Shown here one piece after another: positions 16,714 through 25,245 of a stretch of DNA of 31,600 bases. Below the pieces are notes generated by a model, which worked only from the letters and a program-made list of their open reading frames with translations, searched no databases and was not told the DNA's origin. Source of the stretch: Pantoea phytobeneficialis (GTDB lineage: Bacteria; Pseudomonadota; Gammaproteobacteria; Enterobacterales; Enterobacteriaceae). The DNA lies in contig NZ_CP024639.1 of assembly GCF_009728735.1 (NCBI RefSeq), forward strand, positions 259,018 through 290,617, given 5' to 3'. The first letter of the stretch is position 1. Every line of letters begins with the position of its first letter. Both the position numbers and the translations under genes were made by a program.

Positions 16714-17802
16714 ATGAACGTGCTATCCATGAAGATACTTAGTGTGGCATGCCGATTCGGGCTGCTGGTGATGGCGGGCTGTGCACTGGCGGGGTGCAAG
16801 CCACAGCAAAACGCTCACCCGCAACCCGTTCCCGCCGTGTCGGTGAGTGTGCCGCAAAAACTCACGTTTGATCCGTCAATCACCGTCACGGGCACGCTGA
16901 GTGCTTCTGAGCAGGTACAGATTGTGGCGCGTGTCGCCGCGACGCTGCAATCTGTTAACTTCAGGGACGGCGATATCGTTCATGCTGGTCAGGTGTTGTT
17001 CACCCTGGACTCTTCCACCTTGCAGGCGCAGCTTAATTCGGACCAGGCCACGCTGGTGAATAATCAGCGTGCAACGGACCGGGACCAGGCGCTCTATCCG
17101 TCACATGTTATTTCTCTGTCAGACTTGCAAAACGCACAGACGGCCCGCGATCAGGCACAGGCGCAACGGGACATTGCGCAAATTAACCTCGGCTATACGC
17201 GGATTACCGCCCCGTTTACCGGGCGCATCGGGCGACGCACTGTCGATGTGGGTAATCTGGTCGGCAGCAGCGGTAACACCGTGTTAGCCACGCTGAATAA
17301 AATCGACCCGCTGTATGTCACTTTCAGCCTGAACCAGTCAGACGCGACACGTTTCGGCATTATCGCGGCACGCAGCGATGCGGTGGAACATCAGCCGGTG
17401 GATATCCAGGTTCCTGGTCTGAATGAGCCGCTGCATACCACCATCGATTTTGTCGATAACCAGCTCGACAGCGCCAGCGGCAATATCACCCTGCGCGCGA
17501 CCCTGAACCAGCCGCCGGTTAACCTGCTGCCGGGCATGTTTGTCCAGGTCACTCTGCATGCGGCAACGCCGGACAGCCCGTGGCAGCTCCCGGTGACGGC
17601 CGTGAAGGACGGCAGCATTTTCCCGGTGTCCCCGGATGGCACGGTCAGCCAGCTCAGGATTAACACCGCTCCCGGCAGTGATGAACATGTCATTTTGCTC
17701 AGTGCAAATGACACCACACAACGCGTCCTGACCTATGCTCGCCCGGATCTGGTCGGCAAAAAAGTCAACGTCAGCAACGAGGCGCAAAGCCAGCATGATT
17801 AA
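16714..17802 (+). CDS. RND efflux periplasmic adaptor (membrane fusion) lipoprotein
   Basis: 362 residues. A lipobox LAGC places the lipidated Cys at residue 28, so the protein should be anchored at the inner membrane facing the periplasm. The order is that of HlyD/AcrA adaptors: half lipoyl domain (VAATLQSVNFRDGDIVHAGQ), alpha-hairpin (about 100-160), second lipoyl half (LGYTRITAPFTGRIGRR), beta-barrel (PLYVTFSLNQSDATRF) and a membrane-proximal domain. ATG 16714 has no strong ribosome site; ATG 16729 (second Met) is possible. The stop overlaps the pump start by 8 bases. Confidence 0.93.
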   Translation: MNVLSMKILSVACRFGLLVMAGCALAGCKPQQNAHPQPVPAVSVSVPQKLTFDPSITVTGTLSASEQVQIVARVAATLQSVNFRDGDIVHAGQVLFTLDSSTLQAQLNSDQATLVNNQRATDRDQALYPSHVISLSDLQNAQTARDQAQAQRDIAQINLGYTRITAPFTGRIGRRTVDVGNLVGSSGNTVLATLNKIDPLYVTFSLNQSDATRFGIIAARSDAVEHQPVDIQVPGLNEPLHTTIDFVDNQLDSASGNITLRATLNQPPVNLLPGMFVQVTLHAATPDSPWQLPVTAVKDGSIFPVSPDGTVSQLRINTAPGSDEHVILLSANDTTQRVLTYARPDLVGKKVNVSNEAQSQHD

Positions 17803-20800
17803 GTTCTTTCTTGACCGGCCGGTTTTTGCCAACGTACTGTCATTGATCATCCTGATCCTCGGCGCTGTGGCTTTGAGGGCGTTGCCGGTAACGCAATATC
17901 CCGCCATTACACCGCCAGTTGTTCAGGTGGTGACCCACTATCCCGGTGCGAACGCGCAAACCTTGCAGGATCAGGTGGCGTTCCCTATCGAGCAGCAGGT
18001 AAATGGGGTCGAGAACATGCTGTATATGAAATCGACCACCGGCAATGATGGCACCTACACCCTGAATATCACCTTTGCCATCGGCACCGACAGCAATCAG
18101 GCACAGATCCTGGTGCAGAACCGTGTTCAGGCGGCGCTTTCCCAGTTACCGGATGCGGTGCAGCAGCAGGGGGTGACGGTACGTAAAAGGTCGACGGCAA
18201 TTTTGCAGTTGTACAGCCTGCAATCTTCTGACCCAAACCAGGGCACGTTGTTTTTAAGCAACTATGCCACCAACCATTTGCGCGACTCACTCGCGCGGAT
18301 CCCCGGCGTGGGGGATGTCACGGTCTTCGGTACCGGAGATTACAGTATTCGCATCTGGCTGGATGCCGCGCGTATGCAGCAATATGGCCTGGTGCCGGAT
18401 GACGTAATTAACGCCATCAAAGCGCAAAACCGCAGCGTCAGCGCCGGGCAACTGGGCGCGCCACCCGCTAACAATGGTCAACAGATGCAGCTGACGCTTA
18501 ACGTCAATGGCCTGCTGAGCGATGCCAGCCAGTTTAATCAGATCGTTATCAAAAGCAGCACCCAGGACGGCGGCAGACTGGTACGTTTACAGGATGTGGG
18601 CCATGCCGAGCTGGGTTCATCCAGCTATGCGCAGTTTTTCACGATGGACGGTAAACCTGCGGCAGGGATTGCCATTTCGCAACTCCCGGATGCTAACGCG
18701 CTGGAGGTTGGCAACGCGGTTGCGGCGGAGATGCAGAAATTGTCTGCCCGGATGCCAGCAGGCATGCATTATGCGCTGCCTTTTGACACCACCACCTTTA
18801 TCAAGAGTTCGGTCAATGATGTCTACAGCACGCTGCTGATTGCCGGGCTGTTGGTGTTACTGGTGATCGTGGTTTTCTTACAAAACTGGCGTGCCGTGCT
18901 GGTGCCTGCCACCACCGTGCCAGTCACCCTTATCGGAACATTCGGTGCCATCTATCTGATGGGGTTTTCCATCAATCTACTGACGCTTTTTGCCATCGTG
19001 CTGGCGATTGGTATCGTTATTGATGATGCAATCGTGGTGGTCGAAGGGGTGAGTCATCATATCGAACAGGGATATGCACCCCGCGAGGCGACGCTACGTG
19101 CCATGCGTCAACTGCTGCCGCCGATCATTTCCATCACGCTGGTGCTGGTCGCCGTGTATCTTCCGGCCAGTTTCTTACCCGGCCTCAGCGGCCAGATGTA
19201 TCGTCAGTTTGCGCTGGTGATCGCCGTGACCACCTTACTCAGCGCCCTCAATGCCCTGACGTTAAAACCGGTACAAAGCGCGCAGTGGCTGCGACCCGCT
19301 AACAGTGGCAGCAAACCCTGGATTTACCGCAAGTTCAATCAGGTGTTCGCGTGGCTGGAAAACGCCTATCTCAACGGCATTCGCCGCTTGATCCGCCACA
19401 GCAAAGTGGCGTTTATCGGCGGTCTGCTGGTCATCGCGCTGACACTGGCGGCCTTTTTCAGCATCCCGACCGGATTTATTCCGCTGGAAGACCAGGGCTA
19501 TCTTCTGGTGTCGCTGCAACTGCCGGACGCCGCCTCGCTGGAACAAACCGCCAGCGTGACCCAGCGGGTAGAGCTGGTGCTGGGGCAGCAACCGGGGGTG
19601 GATCATGCCGTCGTGATTGGCGGACTTTCACCGCTCGACAACAATGCGTCCTTGTCCAACGCGGCACTGATTTACGTCACCCTGAAACCGTGGAATCAGC
19701 GTGGCAGACACCAGGATCTGCGTTCTATCTACAGCAACCTGAATAAACAACTGGCGAAAATTCCCGATACCAATGCGCTGGTGATTGTGCCGCCGCCGAT
19801 TCAGGGCGTAGGTAACGGGGGCGGTATGCAGATGGTGCTGAGCGAAACTAACGGACAACGTGACTATCAGCATTTGCAGCAGGTAAGTGACAATTTTGTC
19901 CGGCAGGCGATGGCACTGCCACAAGTGTCGCGGATGTTTAGTACACTGCGTTCGAACGTACCGCAGATCAATGTCACGCTGGACAGAACGCGCGCGGCAG
20001 CGATGGGCGTCTCACCGGGTGATGTCTTCGATGCCATGCAACAATATCTCGGGGCCAGCTATGTCAATCAAATCACCCGTGAAAACCATAGCGTGAAAGT
20101 GTACGTTCAGGCGCAGTCTGACCAGCGCCGCCTGCAACAACAAATCTCCGCCCTGACGGTAAAAAATGCCAGCGGCGAGCCGGTTTCGCTGGCAACCCTT
20201 GTCAGTTTCACCCCGACAGAAGGGCCAGCGGTGGCTTCTTTATATAATCTTAATCCGTCGGCCACCCTCAATGGTATGCCCGCTCAGGGTTACAGTACCG
20301 GTGCGGCAATGCAGGCAGTGAGCGCGCTGGCAAAAGCCACACTGCCGCCGGATATCAGCCTGTCGTGGACCGATATGTCGTATCAGGAAAACGTCGCCGG
20401 GAACCGTATCTATCTTGCATTCGCCATGTCACTGCTGCTGGTTTATCTGGTGCTGGCTGCACAATATGAAAGCTACTGGTTGCCCGTCAGCGTGATCCTC
20501 GGTGTCCCGCTTGCATTATCAGGTACGGCGATCACATTGTTAGCGCTGAATATCGCTAACAATCTGTATACGCAGATTGGCGTGCTGCTGCTGGCCGGAC
20601 TTGCTGCGAAAAATGCGATCCTGATTGTCGAATATGCCCGCCAGCAACGTCTGGCCGGTAGCAGCATCATCGATGCGGCACTGACGGCAGCCAGGACGCG
20701 TTTCCGCCCGATTATTATGACCTCGCTGGCCTTTACGCTGGGCGTTATACCGCTGATATTCTCCAGCGCCGCCAGCGCCAGTGCCAGAAAATCGCTGGGG

Positions 20801-20929
20801 ATTACCGTTTTTTCCGGGATGGTGTCAGCGACGTTGCTTGCCATCCTGTTGGTCCCTTGTTTTTATGTCGTTTTGCAACGTGCACAAGAGGCCTGGCAAG
20901 CGCGCCGGAAGCCTGTTCATCAGGGGTGA
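17795..20929 (+). CDS. RND efflux pump, HAE1 (AcrB-like) family
   Basis: 1044 residues from the ATG at 17795, the usual HAE1 length; the N-terminus FFLDRPVFANVLSLI fits AcrB-type pumps and rules out the longer upstream reading. Helix 4 carries the proton-relay Asp pair near residues 410-411 (GIVIDDAIVVVEGV), and helix 10 has the conserved Lys in GLAAKNAILIVEYA. Helix 11 contains RFRPIIMTS. Two large periplasmic porter loops lie between the helices. It overlaps the adaptor gene, and no outer-membrane channel is encoded, so it would use a TolC-type protein made elsewhere. Drug or toxin substrates cannot be predicted. Confidence 0.95.
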   Translation: MIKFFLDRPVFANVLSLIILILGAVALRALPVTQYPAITPPVVQVVTHYPGANAQTLQDQVAFPIEQQVNGVENMLYMKSTTGNDGTYTLNITFAIGTDSNQAQILVQNRVQAALSQLPDAVQQQGVTVRKRSTAILQLYSLQSSDPNQGTLFLSNYATNHLRDSLARIPGVGDVTVFGTGDYSIRIWLDAARMQQYGLVPDDVINAIKAQNRSVSAGQLGAPPANNGQQMQLTLNVNGLLSDASQFNQIVIKSSTQDGGRLVRLQDVGHAELGSSSYAQFFTMDGKPAAGIAISQLPDANALEVGNAVAAEMQKLSARMPAGMHYALPFDTTTFIKSSVNDVYSTLLIAGLLVLLVIVVFLQNWRAVLVPATTVPVTLIGTFGAIYLMGFSINLLTLFAIVLAIGIVIDDAIVVVEGVSHHIEQGYAPREATLRAMRQLLPPIISITLVLVAVYLPASFLPGLSGQMYRQFALVIAVTTLLSALNALTLKPVQSAQWLRPANSGSKPWIYRKFNQVFAWLENAYLNGIRRLIRHSKVAFIGGLLVIALTLAAFFSIPTGFIPLEDQGYLLVSLQLPDAASLEQTASVTQRVELVLGQQPGVDHAVVIGGLSPLDNNASLSNAALIYVTLKPWNQRGRHQDLRSIYSNLNKQLAKIPDTNALVIVPPPIQGVGNGGGMQMVLSETNGQRDYQHLQQVSDNFVRQAMALPQVSRMFSTLRSNVPQINVTLDRTRAAAMGVSPGDVFDAMQQYLGASYVNQITRENHSVKVYVQAQSDQRRLQQQISALTVKNASGEPVSLATLVSFTPTEGPAVASLYNLNPSATLNGMPAQGYSTGAAMQAVSALAKATLPPDISLSWTDMSYQENVAGNRIYLAFAMSLLLVYLVLAAQYESYWLPVSVILGVPLALSGTAITLLALNIANNLYTQIGVLLLAGLAAKNAILIVEYARQQRLAGSSIIDAALTAARTRFRPIIMTSLAFTLGVIPLIFSSAASASARKSLGITVFSGMVSATLLAILLVPCFYVVLQRAQEAWQARRKPVHQG

Positions 20930-20936
20930 ATGACCT

Positions 20937-21668
20937 ATGAGTGACGCGAAAACCGAGCATAAGGCAAAGAAAATACTGGTCCTTGACGATGAAAATGAAC
21001 TGCGCAGCATGCTGCAACGCTATTTACGCGATCAGGGATTTGACGTCAGGACGGCGGAAAATGGCGCCCGACTCGACCGCCTTTTGCAACGTGAACCCTT
21101 TGATCTGCTGGTGCTTGACCTGATGATGGAACCGGAAGATGGCCTGTCCGTTTGCCGCCGCCTGCGGGCAGCAAACTTCACGTTGCCCATTCTGATGCTA
21201 ACGGCGCGCGGCGATCCGGTAGATCGGGTGATCGGTCTGGAAACCGGTGCTGATGACTATCTCGCCAAGCCTTTTCTGCCGCAGGAGTTGGTGGCACGCA
21301 TCAAAGCGATCTTCCGGCGTCAGGCGTTGCAGCAGGGTGAAACACCCGCAGGTTCGGGGGCGGTCTGCTTTGGCCCTTACCGTCTTGATATCACGCGGCA
21401 GACGCTGTACCGCGAAGATCAGTTGCTGGCGTTGAATTCTGCCGAAATGAATTTACTGATTGCGCTGGCCACCACACCTAACCGGCCCGTCAGCCGCGAG
21501 AACCTGCTGAGCCGCGCCAGAGGACGCGAATATGCAGCGCTGGACAGAAGTGTTGATGTGCAGATGTTACGCCTGCGCCAGCAACTTGAGGCGCAGCCTT
21601 CCGAACCTCGCTGGTTGAAGACCGTGTGGGGGATGGGTTACATGCTTATCGTAGATAGCGAAACGTGA
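20937..21668 (+). CDS. OmpR-family response regulator
   Basis: 243 residues. The receiver domain covers about 12-125, with acidic pair Asp17-Asp18, phosphoacceptor Asp61 (LLVLDLMM), Thr in MLTARG and Lys in YLAKPF. The winged-helix DNA-binding domain covers about 145-240 (LNSAEMNLLIALATTPNRPVSRENLL split by strands, then SVDVQMLRLRQQLE and TVWGMGYML). It lies 7 bases after the pump gene and overlaps the sensor kinase start. It is probably the regulator of this efflux operon. Confidence 0.95.
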   Translation: MSDAKTEHKAKKILVLDDENELRSMLQRYLRDQGFDVRTAENGARLDRLLQREPFDLLVLDLMMEPEDGLSVCRRLRAANFTLPILMLTARGDPVDRVIGLETGADDYLAKPFLPQELVARIKAIFRRQALQQGETPAGSGAVCFGPYRLDITRQTLYREDQLLALNSAEMNLLIALATTPNRPVSRENLLSRARGREYAALDRSVDVQMLRLRQQLEAQPSEPRWLKTVWGMGYMLIVDSET

Positions 21669-23011
21669 AAAAATTCTGGCCCCGCTCACTGCTGGCACGC
21701 AACAGTGTCCTGCTGATTTTGCTGGTGACGTTGACGCAAATCACCACGTTCACGGTGTTTCTGGTTTTTATCCAGAAGCCCAGAGTGAATGATGCCGCCT
21801 CGCTCATTGCCTCGCAGATCATCATGCTCGATAAGCTGCTGGCAACGGTACCGGCCACGGATCGCGATCGTTATGCCCAGGCGGTGGGGGGCGTCATTCA
21901 ACCACCGGCTCATCTGATCGAAATCCCCACGCTGGGGCTGGCGGGTTTCTATCGCCGTTATTATCTCAAAGTCTTTCTTGATAGCCTGCACCAGCAACTT
22001 CCGCCCGGCATACCGCTGCGCTGGGAACAGGCCCCCGAAAAAAAATTATGGGTGGAGGTACAGATCGCCGATCAGCCATATTGGGTGGCGCTGGCGGTTG
22101 AACCGTCGAACCACCTTTCCAGCCTGATCAGTGCGATTCTGCTGTCAGTGGGGCTGGCCCTGCTGGCATTGCTGACGGCCTATGGCCTGCAACGGCGCAT
22201 CAACCGCCCGCTGACCTCTCTGGCGCAGGCTGCCACTGATGTAGGGAAGGGAGGATGGCCGCGCCCGTTATCGCCGGAAGGACCGAGCGAAATCAGGACG
22301 GTCAGCCTGACATTTAACCGCATGCTGGATGGTCTGGCCGAGATGGAAAATGCCCGCGCGCAGATGCTGGCCGGAATATCTCACGACCTGCGCACTCCGC
22401 TGACCAAATTGCGGCTGGCGATGGCAATCGGCGGGCAGGGAAGCGCTAACCCGGATGATGTTGGCCGGTACTTCGAGGATGTGGATACTATTCTCCAGCA
22501 ATTCATTGATTATGCCCGCGGCAGCGCCACTGAGCTGAGTCAGCCTGGTGACATTAATCAGATGATTACCGAACTGAATTATGATTTTACCGGTCTGGGC
22601 CAACACTTTACCCTGTCCCTGACGCCGCTCCCGGTGTGCTATTTTCGTCCCGTCAGCATGATGCGCCTGCTGACAAACCTGATGCAAAACGCCGCCAAAT
22701 ATGGTCGGACCGGACTTGAAGTTGCCAGTTGGCGGGAAGGTGATGTCGCAAAGATTGCGGTACAGGATCGTGGTCCCGGCGTTACAGAGGAAGAATTGTT
22801 GCTGATTACTAAACCATTCCACCGGGGTAAAGGCGCGGCAGCCCGGCACAACGGTTCGGGCCTGGGATTGGCTATCGCACGCCAGATTGCCCAGCAACAT
22901 GGCGGGGATCTCAGCGTCAGCCAGCGGGCAGGCGGGGGACTGACGGTAATGGTGACGCTGCCGTTGGTTGAGGGAGGAAAACTCGTTGTGTCAACTTCAG
23001 TTCGGCATTAA
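21665..23011 (+). CDS. Sensor histidine kinase, EnvZ-like
   Basis: 448 residues. GTG start at 21665 overlaps the regulator's stop (GTGA). Helix 1 spans about 14-36, a periplasmic domain follows to about 150, helix 2 is at 153-174, and a HAMP domain runs to about 228. The H-box is AGISHDLRTPLTK with phospho-acceptor His240, the N-box is LLTNLMQNAAKYG, and the G-boxes are DRGPGV and GSGLGLAIARQI. The architecture is complete for an active kinase. A cationic or envelope signal is possible given the EF-hand protein in the operon, but this is inference. Confidence 0.95.
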   Translation: MKKFWPRSLLARNSVLLILLVTLTQITTFTVFLVFIQKPRVNDAASLIASQIIMLDKLLATVPATDRDRYAQAVGGVIQPPAHLIEIPTLGLAGFYRRYYLKVFLDSLHQQLPPGIPLRWEQAPEKKLWVEVQIADQPYWVALAVEPSNHLSSLISAILLSVGLALLALLTAYGLQRRINRPLTSLAQAATDVGKGGWPRPLSPEGPSEIRTVSLTFNRMLDGLAEMENARAQMLAGISHDLRTPLTKLRLAMAIGGQGSANPDDVGRYFEDVDTILQQFIDYARGSATELSQPGDINQMITELNYDFTGLGQHFTLSLTPLPVCYFRPVSMMRLLTNLMQNAAKYGRTGLEVASWREGDVAKIAVQDRGPGVTEEELLLITKPFHRGKGAAARHNGSGLGLAIARQIAQQHGGDLSVSQRAGGGLTVMVTLPLVEGGKLVVSTSVRH

Positions 23012-23033
23012 CACGTTAGCGACATTGAAAGGA

Positions 23034-23525
23034 ATGACATTGCACGACAATCACGCCAAAAAACTCTACCGCAGAGTCAATACCACGACGCGCCATCATT
23101 CGAACAATCCCGGTGCGGAATACCGTCATGGCAGACACAGGAAAAAGCTTGCAGATGATCTGTTACCCCAACGCGAATCTATGCGCGGTAAACAGCAACG
23201 TGGCCTGGACTACACGCCATTGTTTAACTTTCTGATGAGTAAAGTGGGTCAACAGTGGGATGATGTTTTCAGTGAAGCCAACAGCCGACTCGACAGGCCC
23301 GATCCCATTTTCTGGATGGTGGCGTTGCATGAGCATCAACAGCGGGACTATGTCCGGTGTGGGGATTTCGCCTTTTTTCCGGGTCTCTATGTAGACGAGA
23401 ACAGAATCCTTCAACAGGTTAATCCGCACATTACAGCAGAGGATATTCCCGTGACATGCCGATGCTGTACCCACACGTTTGTTGGAGTACCATTGGTATG
23501 GCGTGATGAGCCGACCAGTGATTGA
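23034..23525 (+). CDS. Unrecognised protein of about 163 residues
   Basis: I do not recognise the family. The N-terminal 50 residues are rich in His, Arg and Lys (KKLYRRVNTTTRHH). The middle has an acidic/aromatic segment, DYTPLFNFLMSKVGQQWDDV, and the C-terminus has a Cys-rich CRCCTHTF that may bind a metal. There is no signal peptide or membrane helix. The start is unclear: ATG 23034 touches an AAAGGA directly, whereas TTG 23040 has the same AAAGGA at a normal 6-base distance; both give nearly the same protein. It begins 22 bases after the kinase gene and may be on the same transcript, or may belong to the defence-like patch that follows. Confidence 0.65.
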   Translation: MTLHDNHAKKLYRRVNTTTRHHSNNPGAEYRHGRHRKKLADDLLPQRESMRGKQQRGLDYTPLFNFLMSKVGQQWDDVFSEANSRLDRPDPIFWMVALHEHQQRDYVRCGDFAFFPGLYVDENRILQQVNPHITAEDIPVTCRCCTHTFVGVPLVWRDEPTSD

Positions 23526-23550
23526 CGCAATCATCAAGTACTGGTAAGTT
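23522..23550 (+). promoter_or_regulatory. Candidate sigma-70 promoter before the Abi-associated hairpin RNA
   Basis: TTGACG at 23522 (five of six consensus bases) and TAAGTT at 23545 are separated by 17 bases. The -10 element is poor (three of six). A start near 23557 would give a transcript of about 65 bases ending at the T-run at 23620. Confidence 0.35.
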
Positions 23551-23556
23551 ATCCTT

Positions 23557-23620
23557 AACAACACCTGCCTCGCCTAGGGTTTCTATTAGAAATCATGCGC
23601 AAACTGGCGGGTTTTTTTTT
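23557..23620 (+). ncRNA. Candidate small structured RNA upstream of the HEPN Abi gene
   Basis: An outer stem CCTGCC (23564-23569) with GGCGGG (23606-23611) encloses a 7-bp hairpin, GGTTTCT-ATT-AGAAATC (23578-23594), and the outer stem is followed at once by nine T (23612-23620). The arrangement resembles a small RNA with its own intrinsic terminator, placed between a candidate promoter and the Abi ribosome-binding site. I recall reports of structured RNAs next to AbiF-type genes but cannot verify a match from here. It could also be a leader attenuator. Confidence 0.45.
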
Positions 23621-23651
23621 GTCTGTATATTTGTGGGTAAAGGGAGGATTT

Positions 23652-24593
23652 TTGGCAAGGAAAGCTGAACATAGTAAAGTACCTTATACGAAACCGACAA
23701 ACAGCCCAGACGAGCTAATCAGCAAGCTCAGGGAGCGTGGGTTAATTATCCAGGATCACGCGGTTGCTGAGAATGCGCTCCGGTTTATTGGTTACTACCG
23801 CCTGCGCGGTTATTTCTATCCCTACTACCGAATGACGGACGAACGTGTGCCGCAACCGGTTGAACCGAAACACTTCTTGCCTGACACCACGATTGAGCAG
23901 GTGATCAGCCTCTATGAATTCGATCGCCGTCTACGGCTGATTATTCTTGAACAAATCCAGAAGGTTGAAGTGGCTTTGCGTACCTGCCTGTCAGAACATA
24001 TGTCTGGTAGATACGGACCACACTGGTTCATGAATCTTGCCATCCTGAGACCAGAATTTGATTATGATGCGTTTTTTAAGCAGATTTCCAGCGCCAAAGA
24101 AGTCTTCATTCAGCACTACAGTGATACTTACTCGACACCTGTGTACCCCCCCTCCTGGATGGTAACGGAGGTTATGACGTTTGGCAGCTGGTCCAGTGCT
24201 TATGCGGGATTATCCGTCAGAGATCAACGTGAAATCGCGCGCATGTTCAGTCTGAACAGCAATGAAGTTTTGGGCTCGTGGTTTCATACATTGTCACACC
24301 TGCGTAACCTCTGTGCTCATCATAACCGTATATGGAACCGCCATTTTCAGGTTTTCGCGCCGATGCATATGAAGGGATATGAGCACCACTTTTCACGTAA
24401 GAACACCCTCTACTGCCGTCTGGCCATACTCAAATATCTCTCCGACCAGGTATCGTGGAGTGATGGGCTGAAAGAACAGCTGGACAACCTCATGGCACAA
24501 CGTCCTGATTGCGTGACATGGGAAAAAATGGGATTCATGGAGGGGTGGCGAACCGATGTTCTCTGGACCCGCTCGATAAATCCTCCTGCCTGA
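23652..24593 (+). CDS. Abi_2 (AbiD/AbiF) family abortive-infection protein, HEPN type
   Basis: 313 residues from TTG 23652, which follows AGGGAGG by 4 bases and gives the usual family N-terminus (KVPYTKPTNSPDELISKL). An ATG at 23595 would start inside a hairpin followed by nine T and add an atypical hydrophobic leader, so I reject it. The family core GYYRLRGYFYPYY is near residue 50. The HEPN ribonuclease-like motif Arg218-x4-His223 lies in RNLCAHHNRIWNR. Family members stop phage growth, probably by RNA cleavage. The gene stands in a patch that splits the efflux operon from the nif cluster, consistent with acquisition by transfer. Confidence 0.9.
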   Translation: MARKAEHSKVPYTKPTNSPDELISKLRERGLIIQDHAVAENALRFIGYYRLRGYFYPYYRMTDERVPQPVEPKHFLPDTTIEQVISLYEFDRRLRLIILEQIQKVEVALRTCLSEHMSGRYGPHWFMNLAILRPEFDYDAFFKQISSAKEVFIQHYSDTYSTPVYPPSWMVTEVMTFGSWSSAYAGLSVRDQREIARMFSLNSNEVLGSWFHTLSHLRNLCAHHNRIWNRHFQVFAPMHMKGYEHHFSRKNTLYCRLAILKYLSDQVSWSDGLKEQLDNLMAQRPDCVTWEKMGFMEGWRTDVLWTRSINPPA

Positions 24594-24646
24594 TAGCACG
24601 ATTTGTATGGTAAAGCGACGAATATGACCACGGAAGGTAGCAAAAA

Positions 24647-25159
24647 ATGATGACATCCTCATATCCTAAATTATTTTCCATCACACTCATGGTGTTGGGA
24701 TGCATCTTTGGCTTTTTCACCTGGCAATATGAGATTGATCGGGAGACGTTCCTGAGACCATTGACTATCAGGAACATGCTGTTAGCCAGTTTATTATTCG
24801 CTGTGCCATTGCTCTTTGCGCTAATTAAATGGGGAAAAGGTGCCAAACCACATACCGCCAAGGATTATATTAAATTGTATTCCGGTGTGGTTCTTCTCCT
24901 TTGCATGTTCAGTTATTTGCTGCTCACCACACTGACGTGGTTACTACCAGGACAGGTCAGCACTTACTCCGCCCCTTATGAATATGATTCCGCTGGACGC
25001 CATAGCTGTTCAGGTGCTCGCCTGTACGATCCTGATTTGGAAGAAAAAATCAAAGTGTGTTATCCGGCAGGTAATGTGTATGGCGGCAACGTTATTACCA
25101 TCACTAAACGAAGCAACGCATTGGGCATGACTGTCATTCATGCCGTAACGAAAAGATAA
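24647..25159 (+). CDS. Unrecognised membrane protein of 170 residues
   Basis: I do not recognise the family. Three hydrophobic segments are visible at about 11-26, 44-61 and 78-100, followed by a polar C-terminal region of about 70 residues with two Cys (CSGARLYDP and KVCYP) that could form a disulfide outside the cytoplasm. GGAAGG is 8 bases before the ATG. Base composition is more AT-rich than the neighbouring nif and efflux genes. It follows the Abi gene by 53 bases on the same strand and is convergent with nifQ. It could be a partner of the Abi protein or an unrelated cargo gene. Confidence 0.6.
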   Translation: MMTSSYPKLFSITLMVLGCIFGFFTWQYEIDRETFLRPLTIRNMLLASLLFAVPLLFALIKWGKGAKPHTAKDYIKLYSGVVLLLCMFSYLLLTTLTWLLPGQVSTYSAPYEYDSAGRHSCSGARLYDPDLEEKIKVCYPAGNVYGGNVITITKRSNALGMTVIHAVTKR

Positions 25160-25245
25160 AACATGCTGTTGGCTGACGATAATTCAGCAATGTAAGACAG
25201 AGACGTAATCATGCCGGCAAAAATATTGGATAGTGCCGCCAAAAG

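Noticed and set aside
22268..22900. Minus-strand open frame of 210 codons inside the histidine kinase gene
   Set aside because: Antisense to the H-box and ATPase domain of an intact kinase.
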